A stretch of DNA of 37,103 nt from Streptomyces graminilatus (GTDB taxonomy: Bacteria > Actinomycetota > Actinomycetes > Streptomycetales > Streptomycetaceae), in the NCBI RefSeq assembly GCF_001418565.1, contig NZ_LIQQ01000083.1:1-37103 (forward strand), read 5' to 3'. Below the pieces are notes generated by a model. That model searched no databases. It saw nothing but the letters and a program-made list of their open reading frames with translations, and had not been told where the DNA came from. The stretch's first letter is position 1; each line of letters begins with the position of its first letter. Below, piece after piece: positions 1 through 6,422 of the stretch. Made by a program: the position numbers and the translations under genes.

Positions 1-58
1 GCAGTTCCCCGCGCCCCTGATAACGACGCCCCTGCGGGGCGCGTTATAGCTCCTGTGG
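1..58. repeat. Dispersed intergenic repeat (cut by window edge) with hairpin
   Basis: The first bases match the end of a repeat core also found at 10267-10296 and, inverted, at 26861-26890 (shared bases CAGTTCCCCGCGCCCCT). A strong inverted repeat follows at 20-47: ATAACG/CGTTAT outer arms and CGCCCC/GGGGCG inner arms around a TGC loop. It lies just past the stop of the minus-strand M50 gene, so the hairpin could act as its terminator, though there is no clear T run. The left part of the repeat lies outside the window. Confidence 0.55.
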
Positions 59-97
59 TCAGTGCCTGCCTATACCTGCCAGAGTCACCTGCCCCGC

Positions 98-823
98 CTA
101 CACCCCCAGCAGCCACCTGCCCCCGCCTATCAGCGAGCACAAGCTCACCGCGTGGAACAGGAACAGCCACAGGCCCGCCGGGACGTGGGTCAGGCGGGAG
201 AGCTGGTCCGCGTCCGAGTCGCCCGCGCCGCCCCTTCGGCGTTTGGCCTGGAGTTCGAAGGCCGGGCGGACTCCGCCGAGGAGCAGGAACCACACCACCG
301 CGTACGCGAACGCCGCCTGGATCTGGGGTCCGGCGAGCCAGGAGACCAGGACGAAGGTGCCGCCGGTGACGAACACCGTGAGGGCGCCGTACGCGTTGCG
401 GATCATCACCAGCATCGCCACCAGCAGTGCCGTGGCCAGCCACAGCAGGGCCGTGATGTGGCCGGCGGAGAGGAGCGCGGCCCCGCCGAGGCCGAGGAGC
501 GGGGGAGCCGTGTAGCCGAAGGCGGCCGTGAGGATCATGCCGATGCCGTACGGCTTGCCCCGGCTGACCGTGAGGCCGCTGGTGTCGGAGTGCAGGCGTA
601 TGCCGGTGAGGGTGCGGCCGGTCAGCAGCGCGACCAGGCCGTGGCCGCCCTCGTGCGCGATGGTGATGGCGTTGCGCGAGACGCGCCACAGGGGATGCGG
701 GACGATCACGGCGAGCGCGGCGGCCAGGGTCGCGATCACCACCCACAGATCGGGGTCGGGCTGGCTGCCGAAGATCTCGTCCCAGAGGCCGGCCAGCGAG
801 GTGGATGCGATGCTGCTGTCCAT
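98..823 (-). CDS. M50-family membrane metallopeptidase-like protein
   Basis: A 241-residue integral membrane protein. It carries a zinc-peptidase HExxH motif (AHEGGHG, His57-Glu58-His61) just after a predicted membrane segment at about 27-45, as in site-2-protease-like M50 proteins. Hydrophobic segments follow at about 95-155 and 160-190, then a charged cytoplasmic stretch (KRRRGGAGDSDADQ) and a last hydrophobic segment at the C-terminus. I chose ATG at 821-823. The longer upstream reading frame runs into the divergent neighbour and looks non-coding. Whether it cleaves a regulator or only resembles an M50 protein cannot be told; a clear second zinc-ligand motif (NxxPxxxLDG type) was not recognised. 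It is divergent from the HMCES-like gene with only 50 bases between the starts. Confidence 0.8.
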   Translation of the reverse strand: MDSSIASTSLAGLWDEIFGSQPDPDLWVVIATLAAALAVIVPHPLWRVSRNAITIAHEGGHGLVALLTGRTLTGIRLHSDTSGLTVSRGKPYGIGMILTAAFGYTAPPLLGLGGAALLSAGHITALLWLATALLVAMLVMIRNAYGALTVFVTGGTFVLVSWLAGPQIQAAFAYAVVWFLLLGGVRPAFELQAKRRRGGAGDSDADQLSRLTHVPAGLWLFLFHAVSLCSLIGGGRWLLGV

Positions 824-873
824 TGTCGGTGGGGGCTCCCTAGCGTGGCTTCGAATCTGGCAGTGTGGCACGT

Positions 874-1689
874 ATGTGCGGTAGGTATGCAGCGAGTCGT
901 GCGCCCGAGGATCTCGCAGGAATCTTCGAGGTCGAGAAGTGGGAGCCAGAGGAGACACTCGCCCCTGACTACAACGTGGCCCCGACCAAAGAGGTCTACG
1001 CGGTCCTCGACCGTCCATTGAAGGACGCCGACGATCCGACTCCGGTTCGGCAGCTGCGGAAGCTGAGATGGGGGCTCGTCCCCTCCTGGGCCAAGACGCC
1101 CGAGGGCGGCGCCCGGATGATCAACGCGCGGGCGGAGACGGTCCACGAGAAGCCCTCGTACCGCCGTGCCTTCACCACCCGGCGCTGCATCCTGCCCGCC
1201 GACGGCTACTACGAGTGGGTCACCGGGGCCGGCGAGCGTGAGCTGGAGGTGGAGGGGAAGAAGAAGCGGCCGAGGAAGCAGCCGTACTTCGTCACCCCCG
1301 CCGACGGGTCGGTCTTCGCGATGGCGGGCCTGTACGAGTTCTGGCGGGACCGGACCCTGCCCGACGACCACGCGCTGGCCTGGTGGGTGACCTGCTCGGT
1401 CATCACCACCGAGGCCGAGACCTCCCCGCTCGCCGTCGCCCCCGCCGAGGGCCCCCGCGCCCTGGCCGACATTCATCCCCGGATGCCCCTCATGCTCACC
1501 CCGGACCAGTGGGACGCCTGGCTGGATCCGGCCCGTACCGATGTGGACGACCTGCGTGGGCTGCTCGCGCCGCCGCCCGCCGGGCTGATGCGCGCCTACC
1601 CCGTCTCCACGGCCGTGAGCAACGTCCGCAACAACGGGCCGGAGCTGCTGACCGAGCTGGAGGGGCCCGAGGAGGGCACACTCTTCTGA
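874..1689 (+). CDS. SOS-response-associated protein, YedK/HMCES (SRAP) family
   Basis: A 271-residue SRAP-domain protein. This family forms a covalent thiazolidine link to abasic sites in single-stranded DNA through the N-terminal cysteine and shields them. The start decides function: an in-frame GTG at 865 exists, but the catalytic Cys must be residue 2, so the ATG at 874 (MCGRYA) is the real start. Other conserved residues are visible: Asn84 and Arg86 (MINARAET), Glu114 (GYYEW) and His201 (HPRMPLML). The C-terminal tail after about 230 is divergent. The stop is one base before the next gene's GTG, so the two are probably cotranscribed. I saw no clear LexA-type box in the 50-base divergent intergenic. 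Confidence 0.92.
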   Translation: MCGRYAASRAPEDLAGIFEVEKWEPEETLAPDYNVAPTKEVYAVLDRPLKDADDPTPVRQLRKLRWGLVPSWAKTPEGGARMINARAETVHEKPSYRRAFTTRRCILPADGYYEWVTGAGERELEVEGKKKRPRKQPYFVTPADGSVFAMAGLYEFWRDRTLPDDHALAWWVTCSVITTEAETSPLAVAPAEGPRALADIHPRMPLMLTPDQWDAWLDPARTDVDDLRGLLAPPPAGLMRAYPVSTAVSNVRNNGPELLTELEGPEEGTLF

Positions 1690-1690
1690 C

Positions 1691-2329
1691 GTGAGCCCAA
1701 CACGAATCGAAACCGTCGAGACCGACGCGGGCCCCGCTCGCATCACCTGGCGTCCGGCCGCGCGGCCCCGGTTCGTCCTCGCCGTCAGTCATGGCGCCGG
1801 GGGCGGCATCGAGGCGCGGGATCTTCAGGCGCTCGCCCGGGAACTGCCGGCGCACGGTGTCACCGTGGCGCTCGTCGAGCAGCCCTGGCGGGTGGCCGGC
1901 AAGAAGGTCGCGCCCGCGCCGAAGACGCTGGACGCGGGCTGGCGGGGCATCTGGCCCGCGCTGGCGAAGCCGGGGCTGCCGGTGATCGCGGGCGGGCGCA
2001 GCGCCGGGGCCCGCGTGGCCTGTCGTACGGCCGGGGAACTGGGCGCCGTGGCCGTGCTCGCGCTCTCCTTCCCGCTGCACCCGCCCGGTCGGCCCGAGAA
2101 GTCGCGGGCCGCCGAACTGCTCGGGTCCGGGGTGCCCACCCTGGTCGTCCAGGGCGGCAACGATCCGTTCGGGAGACCGGCCGAGTTCCCGTCGGGGGAG
2201 TACGAGCTGCTGGAGGTGCCATACGGCGATCACGGTTTCGCCGTGCCGAAACGGGCACCCGTGGGGCAGGAGGAGGCTGTGGCGTTGATCACCGGCCGGG
2301 TGGTGGAGTGGGTCGGGTCACTCGGGTGA
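1691..2329 (+). CDS. Small alpha/beta hydrolase (KANL3/TEX30-like)
   Basis: A 212-residue single-domain alpha/beta hydrolase. The nucleophile elbow is GGRSAG (Ser104), the acid is probably Asp158 in GGNDPFG, and the histidine is His181 in GDHGF; the oxyanion region is SHGAGGG (33-39). The family resembles dienelactone hydrolases and the KANL3/TEX30 group, whose substrate in bacteria is mostly unknown. GTG at 1691 lies one base after the upstream stop, implying translational coupling with the HMCES-like gene. The stop is only six bases before the sigma-R-type promoter of sigR. Confidence 0.85.
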   Translation: MSPTRIETVETDAGPARITWRPAARPRFVLAVSHGAGGGIEARDLQALARELPAHGVTVALVEQPWRVAGKKVAPAPKTLDAGWRGIWPALAKPGLPVIAGGRSAGARVACRTAGELGAVAVLALSFPLHPPGRPEKSRAAELLGSGVPTLVVQGGNDPFGRPAEFPSGEYELLEVPYGDHGFAVPKRAPVGQEEAVALITGRVVEWVGSLG

Positions 2330-2335
2330 CGGCCG

Positions 2336-2361
2336 GGAATGCCGGGTGGCGGATCACTGTT
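2336..2361 (+). promoter_or_regulatory. Sigma-R-dependent promoter of sigR (p2-type)
   Basis: GGAAT at 2336-2340, exactly 18 bases, then GTT at 2359-2361. This is the sigma-R consensus GGAAT-N18-GTT. A start about seven bases further on (near 2368) lies upstream of ATG 2422, so the transcript would encode the N-terminally extended sigma-R isoform. It is the positive autoregulatory promoter described for S. coelicolor sigR. Confidence 0.88.
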
Positions 2362-2421
2362 GTGCGAATCAGACACACCACGAGCGCGGGGTGACCGTTC
2401 GTACGAGAGGAAGTCCGCCGC

Positions 2422-3267
2422 ATGGGTTCGACCATCTGCCCGAATCGCCGCAGCAGTGCTGACCTGGACTGGACGGTCCTGCACGCGTCGAAGACCGCCC
2501 CTATTCGGGCGGCGGGCGGACACGATGTTCGTCTATCCTCCGATTCGAGTGGGATCGGTTTCGGTTCCATCACGACGCTGGAGGAGGTGGGTCCGGTCAC
2601 TGGGACCGACGCAGGGACCGAACACGGCCAGGCGGAGCAGCCCGAGGGTCCGGGCAGGAGCGAGTCGACCGCCGAGCGCAGTGCGCGCTTCGAGCGGGAC
2701 GCACTCGAATTCCTCGACCAGATGTACTCCGCCGCGCTGCGCATGACACGCAACCCGGCCGACGCCGAGGATCTGGTGCAGGAGACCTACGCGAAGGCGT
2801 ACGCGTCCTTCCACCAGTTCCGTGAGGGCACCAACCTCAAGGCGTGGCTGTACCGCATCCTCACGAACACGTTCATCAACTCGTACCGCAAGAAGCAGCG
2901 CGAACCCCAGCGCAGCGCCGCCGAGGAGATCGAGGACTGGCAGCTGGCGCGCGCCGAGTCGCACATGTCGACCGGTCTGCGCTCCGCCGAGTCGCAGGCG
3001 CTCGACCACCTGCCCGACTCGGACGTGAAGGAAGCGCTGCAGGCGATCCCGGAGGAATTCCGGATCGCGGTGTATCTCGCTGACGTAGAGGGCTTTGCGT
3101 ACAAGGAGATCGCGGACATCATGGGGACACCCATCGGCACGGTGATGTCCCGGCTGCACCGCGGACGCCGTCAACTGCGCGGCATGCTGGAGGACTACGC
3201 CCGTGACCGTGGCCTGGTCCCGGCCGGTGCCGGAGAGTCGAACGAAGCGAAAGGTTCGGGCTCATGA
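2422..3267 (+). CDS. sigR: ECF sigma factor sigma-R (thiol-oxidative stress), with extended isoform
   Basis: Sigma-R directs transcription of the disulfide-stress regulon (thioredoxins, mycothiol metabolism) when RsrA is oxidised. Two starts are plausible. ATG 2422 gives 281 residues; GTG 2587 gives 226 residues, the usual sigma-R length. The extra 55 residues equal the extension of the unstable sigma-R-prime isoform known in S. coelicolor. Region 2 covers about 90-155 of the long form ([24 protein letters not shown]). Region 4 covers about 200-255 ([32 protein letters not shown]). The stop overlaps the rsrA start by four bases (ATGA). The constitutive promoter for the short form should lie between 2422 and 2587, but I could not place it. 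Confidence 0.96.
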
Positions 3268-3557
3268 GCTGCGGAGAGCCGCACGAGACGGACTGCAGTG
3301 AAGTACTCGGTCATCTCTACGAGTTCCTCGACAGAGAGATGCCGGACTCGGACTGCACCAAGTTCGAGGTCCACTTCGAGGAGTGCTCTCCGTGCCTGGA
3401 GAAGTACGGGCTCGAACAGGCCGTGAAGAAGCTCGTCAAGCGCTGCTGCGGTCAGGACGACGTGCCGTCCGACCTGCGCGCCAAGGTCATGGGGCGGCTC
3501 GACATGATCCGCTCCGGGCAGGCTGTGCCCGACCACGACGTGGCTGCCGACGGCTGA
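3264..3557 (+). CDS. rsrA: Redox-sensing zinc anti-sigma factor RsrA
   Basis: A 97-residue ZAS-family anti-sigma factor that binds sigma-R under reducing conditions and releases it when disulfides form. All characteristic residues sit at the positions of the S. coelicolor protein: Cys3, His7, Cys11, Cys31, His37, Cys41, Cys44, Cys61 and Cys62. Known work assigns zinc binding to Cys11, His37, Cys41 and Cys44, with the Cys11-Cys44 disulfide as the trigger. The ATGA overlap with sigR gives coupled, near-stoichiometric synthesis. A strong terminator follows 24 bases after the stop. Confidence 0.97.
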
Positions 3558-3580
3558 CACCGCCGTACTGGTTGGACGCC

Positions 3581-3617
3581 ATCGGCCCCGCGCGCGCGGG
3601 GCCGATCGTCGTTTTTC
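3581..3617 (+). terminator. Rho-independent terminator after sigR-rsrA
   Basis: A perfect inverted repeat with arms ATCGGCCCCG / CGGGGCCGAT around CGCGCG (3581-3606), followed by CGTCGTTTTT. The T run ends the sigR-rsrA transcript before the minus-strand gene at 3684. Confidence 0.9.
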
Positions 3618-3618
3618 T

Positions 3619-3666
3619 CCCTGCTTGTGCCCGTGCCTGTGCCCGTGCTTGTGCTTGCGCCTGTGA
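3619..3666. repeat. Degenerate hexanucleotide tract
   Basis: About eight units of a CCYGTG/CTTGTG-like hexamer lie between the rsrA terminator and the end of the minus-strand Roadblock gene. The tract is low-complexity and non-coding in any convincing frame. Confidence 0.6.
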
Positions 3667-3683
3667 CTAAGACCTCAGAGATC

Positions 3684-4049
3684 TCAGACGTCCAGGCCGT
3701 TCTCGATCCTCTTCAGGCTGTGCCGGGCAAGCGCCAGGTTGCTGCGCGACCGGTCGAGCGCGATGTACAGGAAGAGCGCGCCCTTGCTGCTGGCCAGTGG
3801 CCGGATCAGGTGGTACTGCTTGCCCAGCGTGATGAGGATGTCCTCGATGGTGTCGTCCATGTCGAGCGAGGCCAGCGTGCGCATCTTGGCCCGTACGACC
3901 TCGGTGTTGCCCGCCGCCGCGAGCTCCAGGTCCAGGTTCGGGCCGCCGCCGAGGGTGCCGAGCGACATGCCGCTGTCGTAGTCGACGAGCGCCACGCCGA
4001 GCGCTCCGTCCACGGTCATGGCTTCCTTGAGCGCTGTCTCGATGTTCAT
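3684..4049 (-). CDS. Roadblock/LC7-like protein (first of three)
   Basis: A 121-residue protein with the alpha-beta pattern of the Roadblock/LC7 family: N-terminal helix (IETALKEAM), hairpin GALGVALVDYDSGMSLG, central helices, then a beta strand and the C-terminal helix with LDRSRSNLALARHSL. Family members usually dimerise and bind small Ras-like GTPases or act as activators for them; no GTPase is present here. ATG at 4047-4049 is chosen because the upstream extension is not protein-like. It is divergent from a paralogue of the same length at 4213; both share the LDRxRxNLALA signature. A plausible promoter is given separately. The role is unknown. Confidence 0.85.
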   Translation of the reverse strand: MNIETALKEAMTVDGALGVALVDYDSGMSLGTLGGGPNLDLELAAAGNTEVVRAKMRTLASLDMDDTIEDILITLGKQYHLIRPLASSKGALFLYIALDRSRSNLALARHSLKRIENGLDV

Positions 4050-4085
4050 TCCGCTGCCCCAATTCCTCGGTGACGCTGACCGGTC

Positions 4086-4114
4086 GATGTAAGTGCAACT
4101 ACGATCTAACTCAA
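4086..4114 (-). promoter_or_regulatory. Candidate housekeeping promoter of the minus-strand Roadblock gene
   Basis: On the minus strand TTGAGT (4114-4109), a 17-base spacer and TACATC (4091-4086) resemble an HrdB-type promoter. A start near 4079 would give a leader of about 30 bases to ATG 4049. The intergenic 4050-4212 is noticeably richer in A and T than the genes around it. It also holds a small inverted repeat GCAAC-TTT-GTTGC at 4137-4149. Confidence 0.45.
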
Positions 4115-4212
4115 GCGACTCGCCGGTCGCAAAGCAGCAACTTTGTTGCCTGTTACGAAACTTGCCGCTCAAAGTACTGTGCCGCAGGCGGGCGCGAAGG
4201 GGGAATGGCTAA

Positions 4213-4578
4213 ATGTCGACGGCAGTTGAGGCGTCGCTGGCCCGGTTCCTTGACTCCCCTGGCGTCACCGGTGTAGCGCTCGTCGACGCCGTCACCGGTC
4301 TCACCTACGGGGTGGCGGGGGACGGCGCCGAGGCCGGAGACGGCCAGGAGGCTTCCGATTTCGCCGCCCTCGTCGCCGAACGGCTGGGCCGGGCGGGCGC
4401 CGAGGGGGAGCTGGAGAGCATTGTCATGACCAGTGCGCGACGGCACCAGGTCCTGGTCACGGTGGGCCGTCCGGCGGGCGATCCGCTGCTGCTGACGGCC
4501 GGTCTCGACCGGGAACGGGCCAACCTCGCACTCGCCGCACGCGGCTTGGGCGAGCTGGCCGACGAGGTGCTGGCATGA
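4213..4578 (+). CDS. Roadblock/LC7-like protein (second; divergent paralogue)
   Basis: A 121-residue protein equal in length to the divergent gene at 3684-4049 and similar along it: GVTGVALVDAVTGLTYG matches GALGVALVDYDSGMSLG, and LDRERANLALAARGL matches LDRSRSNLALARHSL. ATG 4213 has a G-rich ribosome site (AGGGGG near 4198-4203) at good spacing. The middle helix is more acidic and Gly-rich than in its paralogue, so the two may form a heterodimer or have split roles. It heads a same-strand run with the PATAN-like gene 109 bases downstream. Function is not known. Confidence 0.82.
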   Translation: MSTAVEASLARFLDSPGVTGVALVDAVTGLTYGVAGDGAEAGDGQEASDFAALVAERLGRAGAEGELESIVMTSARRHQVLVTVGRPAGDPLLLTAGLDRERANLALAARGLGELADEVLA

Positions 4579-4687
4579 CGGGCACGATCGCCATCGCTGC
4601 CGCCCCGGCGGGTTCGGCACGCACAGCACGTGAGGCGCGTACGTCGGGTACGCCGTGTGCGTCGTGCACGCGCGAGCGGGTGGGCGC

Positions 4688-5503
4688 ATGAGGGCGCCTC
4701 ACCCGCGCAATCTGCCCGCGCTGCTGGTGCGGCTGCACGAGGACGAGTTCAGCGGCACGGTACGGGTCGCGGGCACCCCGGGCGGCACGCTCCATCTGCG
4801 TGACGGACTGGTCGGCGCCGTCGAGACCCCGGGCGCGCCGACCGCCGCCTCGGTCCTGCTGGCCTCCGGCCGGATCGGCGACGACGACTGGCTCGCCGCG
4901 TGCGCCGCCCAGCGCGACGAGGATCTGCTCGGCGAACGCCTGGTGGCCGACGGGCTGGTGGGCGCCGCCGAACTCGAAGTCGTCTGCACGGCAGTCGTGT
5001 TCGACGGGGCCTTCGCCATGTCGCTGGGCGCGCTGGGCAATTGGGAGCTGAGCGACCGGGAGCCGGGCTTCGTCGCCCGACCGGGCGTGGAACCACGGCA
5101 GTTGACCGACGAGACGACGCGGCGTATCGCGCGGCTCGGCAGCCTCTGGGGACCCGCGAGCGACCTCGCACGCGTGCGTCCCGTACCGGGTACGGGAGTT
5201 GTGGAAGGGCCGCTGTCCCGTCGGCACGAGGACATCCTGAACCAGGTCAACGGGCGCCGAACCGCCCGGGACATCGCCTTCGCGCTGGGGCGCGGACTGT
5301 ACGCCGTGATGCTGGACCTGATCCGTATGCGGACGCTCGGGTTCCTCCGCTGGGAGGTTCCGGGCGCTCTTGACGGCCGGCCCAGCACGGCGGCACGTGT
5401 CACCCCCGGCCGTACGACGGCCCCCGGCCCGCCGCCGGCGCCGTCGAGAACCGAGCCGCTGCCGAGGCGTGTGCCCCGGGGCGGAGAGAAAGGGGGGAAG
5501 TGA
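4688..5503 (+). CDS. DUF4388/PATAN-like domain protein
   Basis: A 271-residue protein. The N-terminal part (about 8-55) has the pattern of the DUF4388/PATAN domain: FSGTVRV, GTLHLRDGLVGAVETPGAP. This domain is often found next to Roadblock-GTPase systems and response regulators. The middle (about 60-115) contains helical repeats with LLASGRIGDDDW and GERLVADGLVGAAELE, like type IV pilus assembly N-terminal-type modules. About 175-225 has a winged-helix-like stretch (ILNQVNGRRTARDIA, MLDLIRMRTLGFLRW). The tail is Pro/Arg-rich and disordered. ATG 4688 is preferred over an in-frame start at 4655. The stop overlaps the next gene's GTG (GTGA). It may be a scaffold or regulator; no enzyme motif is seen. 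Confidence 0.78.
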   Translation: MRAPHPRNLPALLVRLHEDEFSGTVRVAGTPGGTLHLRDGLVGAVETPGAPTAASVLLASGRIGDDDWLAACAAQRDEDLLGERLVADGLVGAAELEVVCTAVVFDGAFAMSLGALGNWELSDREPGFVARPGVEPRQLTDETTRRIARLGSLWGPASDLARVRPVPGTGVVEGPLSRRHEDILNQVNGRRTARDIAFALGRGLYAVMLDLIRMRTLGFLRWEVPGALDGRPSTAARVTPGRTTAPGPPPAPSRTEPLPRRVPRGGEKGGK

Positions 5504-5757
5504 GTGCGGACGACGGAAGAGAAGTCCCAGTCGCCGACCGAAGTGCTGACGGAAACGATGAGGGAAACGCGGCAGATCACGACGGCCCGGGTGTGAGCAC
5601 CCCCTCCCTGCCCGTACGGAAGCCACTTCCCGTACGGGGTCCGGCGAACCCTGCCCTCCTGGGCCCCTCGGCCGAAGAACTGGCCGCCGATCAACCCTCT
5701 GTCGAGACGCTGCGGCGGGTGCGCCACGCGTTGCGTGCTCTTCCTGAGCCCGACTGA
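5500..5757 (+). CDS. Small disordered hypothetical protein
   Basis: An 85-residue protein I do not recognise. The first 35 residues are acidic and low-complexity. The middle has PSLPVRKPLPVRGPANPALLGPS split by prolines, and the end has a predicted amphipathic helix (SVETLRRVRHALRAL). GTG 5500 overlaps the upstream stop by four bases and is preceded by AGGGGGGAA, so translation is coupled to the PATAN-like gene. The next gene starts 18 bases after its stop. It may be a linker or adaptor peptide of the Roadblock block. Confidence 0.65.
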   Translation: MSADDGREVPVADRSADGNDEGNAADHDGPGVSTPSLPVRKPLPVRGPANPALLGPSAEELAADQPSVETLRRVRHALRALPEPD

Positions 5758-5775
5758 CCGCAAGGAGTACGTCCC

Positions 5776-6240
5776 ATGGGTCCCCTGAGCCCTCCGAGTC
5801 CCCTGAGCGAAAATCCGGAGTCCCTCGATCCGGAGTCCCCCGATCCGGAGTCTCCCGAACCTCCCCGGTCCTCCCAACTCACGGACATCCTGACCTCGTT
5901 GCGGGACCGGGTGATGGGAGTCTCCGAGAGCGTTCTGTCCACGGTGGACGGGCTTCTCGTCGTCGCCGACGCGGACACCGTGCACCCCGAGTCGGTCGCG
6001 GCGCTCGCCGCCGCCACGCTCGGGGTCAGCCGCCGGATCGCCGAACAGGCGAAGGTCGGCGCCCTGCGCGAGGTGGTCGCCCGGTGCGGATCCGGGTACG
6101 TCATCGTGCTGGCCGTCGGTGAACGCGCGCTGCTGACCGTCATGGGCGACGACGGGCTGGACCTGGCCGCGTTCCAGCGTGAATCCCCGGCCACGGTCGA
6201 CGAGTTGACCAAGGTGCTGGCCGCGGATGTGGCCCACTGA
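5776..6240 (+). CDS. Roadblock/LC7-like protein (third) with repeat-rich N-terminus
   Basis: A 154-residue protein. After a Pro/Ser/Glu-rich head (about 1-35) comes a Roadblock/LC7 fold closer to MglB types than the two paralogues upstream: VDGLLVVADAD, HPESVAALAAATLGVSRRIAEQ, GSGYVIVLAVGERALLTVMG and a final helix. The head contains three in-frame (N/D)PES(L/P) units encoded by 15-base tandem repeats at 5812-5856. ATG 5776 has AAGGAG at ideal spacing. It ends the Roadblock block; the HD-GYP gene starts 182 bases later. Confidence 0.82.
   Translation: MGPLSPPSPLSENPESLDPESPDPESPEPPRSSQLTDILTSLRDRVMGVSESVLSTVDGLLVVADADTVHPESVAALAAATLGVSRRIAEQAKVGALREVVARCGSGYVIVLAVGERALLTVMGDDGLDLAAFQRESPATVDELTKVLAADVAH
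5812..5856 (+). repeat. In-frame 15-base tandem repeat (3 units)
   Basis: Three units of (A/G)ATCCGGAGTCYCYC at 5812-5826, 5827-5841 and 5842-5856 inside the third Roadblock gene. They code for Asn/Asp-Pro-Glu-Ser-Leu/Pro repeats. Unit number could vary between strains without frameshift. Confidence 0.85.
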
Positions 6241-6422
6241 GCCGGTAGGTCCGGCCGCTCACTCGAACGGGCTAATCTGCGGCTCCTGAGGCCTGAGATT
6301 CGCCGAATGCCCCGGTACCGCGGCTGTCCGCCGCCCTATCCTCCATGTCCCGGAGCCTGAACCGGCTTGTGCCGAACGCCAGCCCGGCCGGCCCCGGTCC
6401 GGGACACGGGGGAGGGAGCGCC

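Noticed and set aside
824..873. LexA box for the HMCES-like gene
   Set aside because: Only TTCGAA is present; no GAAC-N4-GTTC pattern was found.
865..873. GTG 865 as start of the HMCES-like gene
   Set aside because: It would place three residues before the catalytic Cys2, which must be exposed at the N-terminus.
62..1021. 319-codon open frame on the plus strand
   Set aside because: It covers the M50 gene in antisense and part of the HMCES-like gene; composition is not protein-like.
3619..3666. CRISPR-like repeat array
   Set aside because: The units are 6 bases, contiguous and degenerate, with no spacers.
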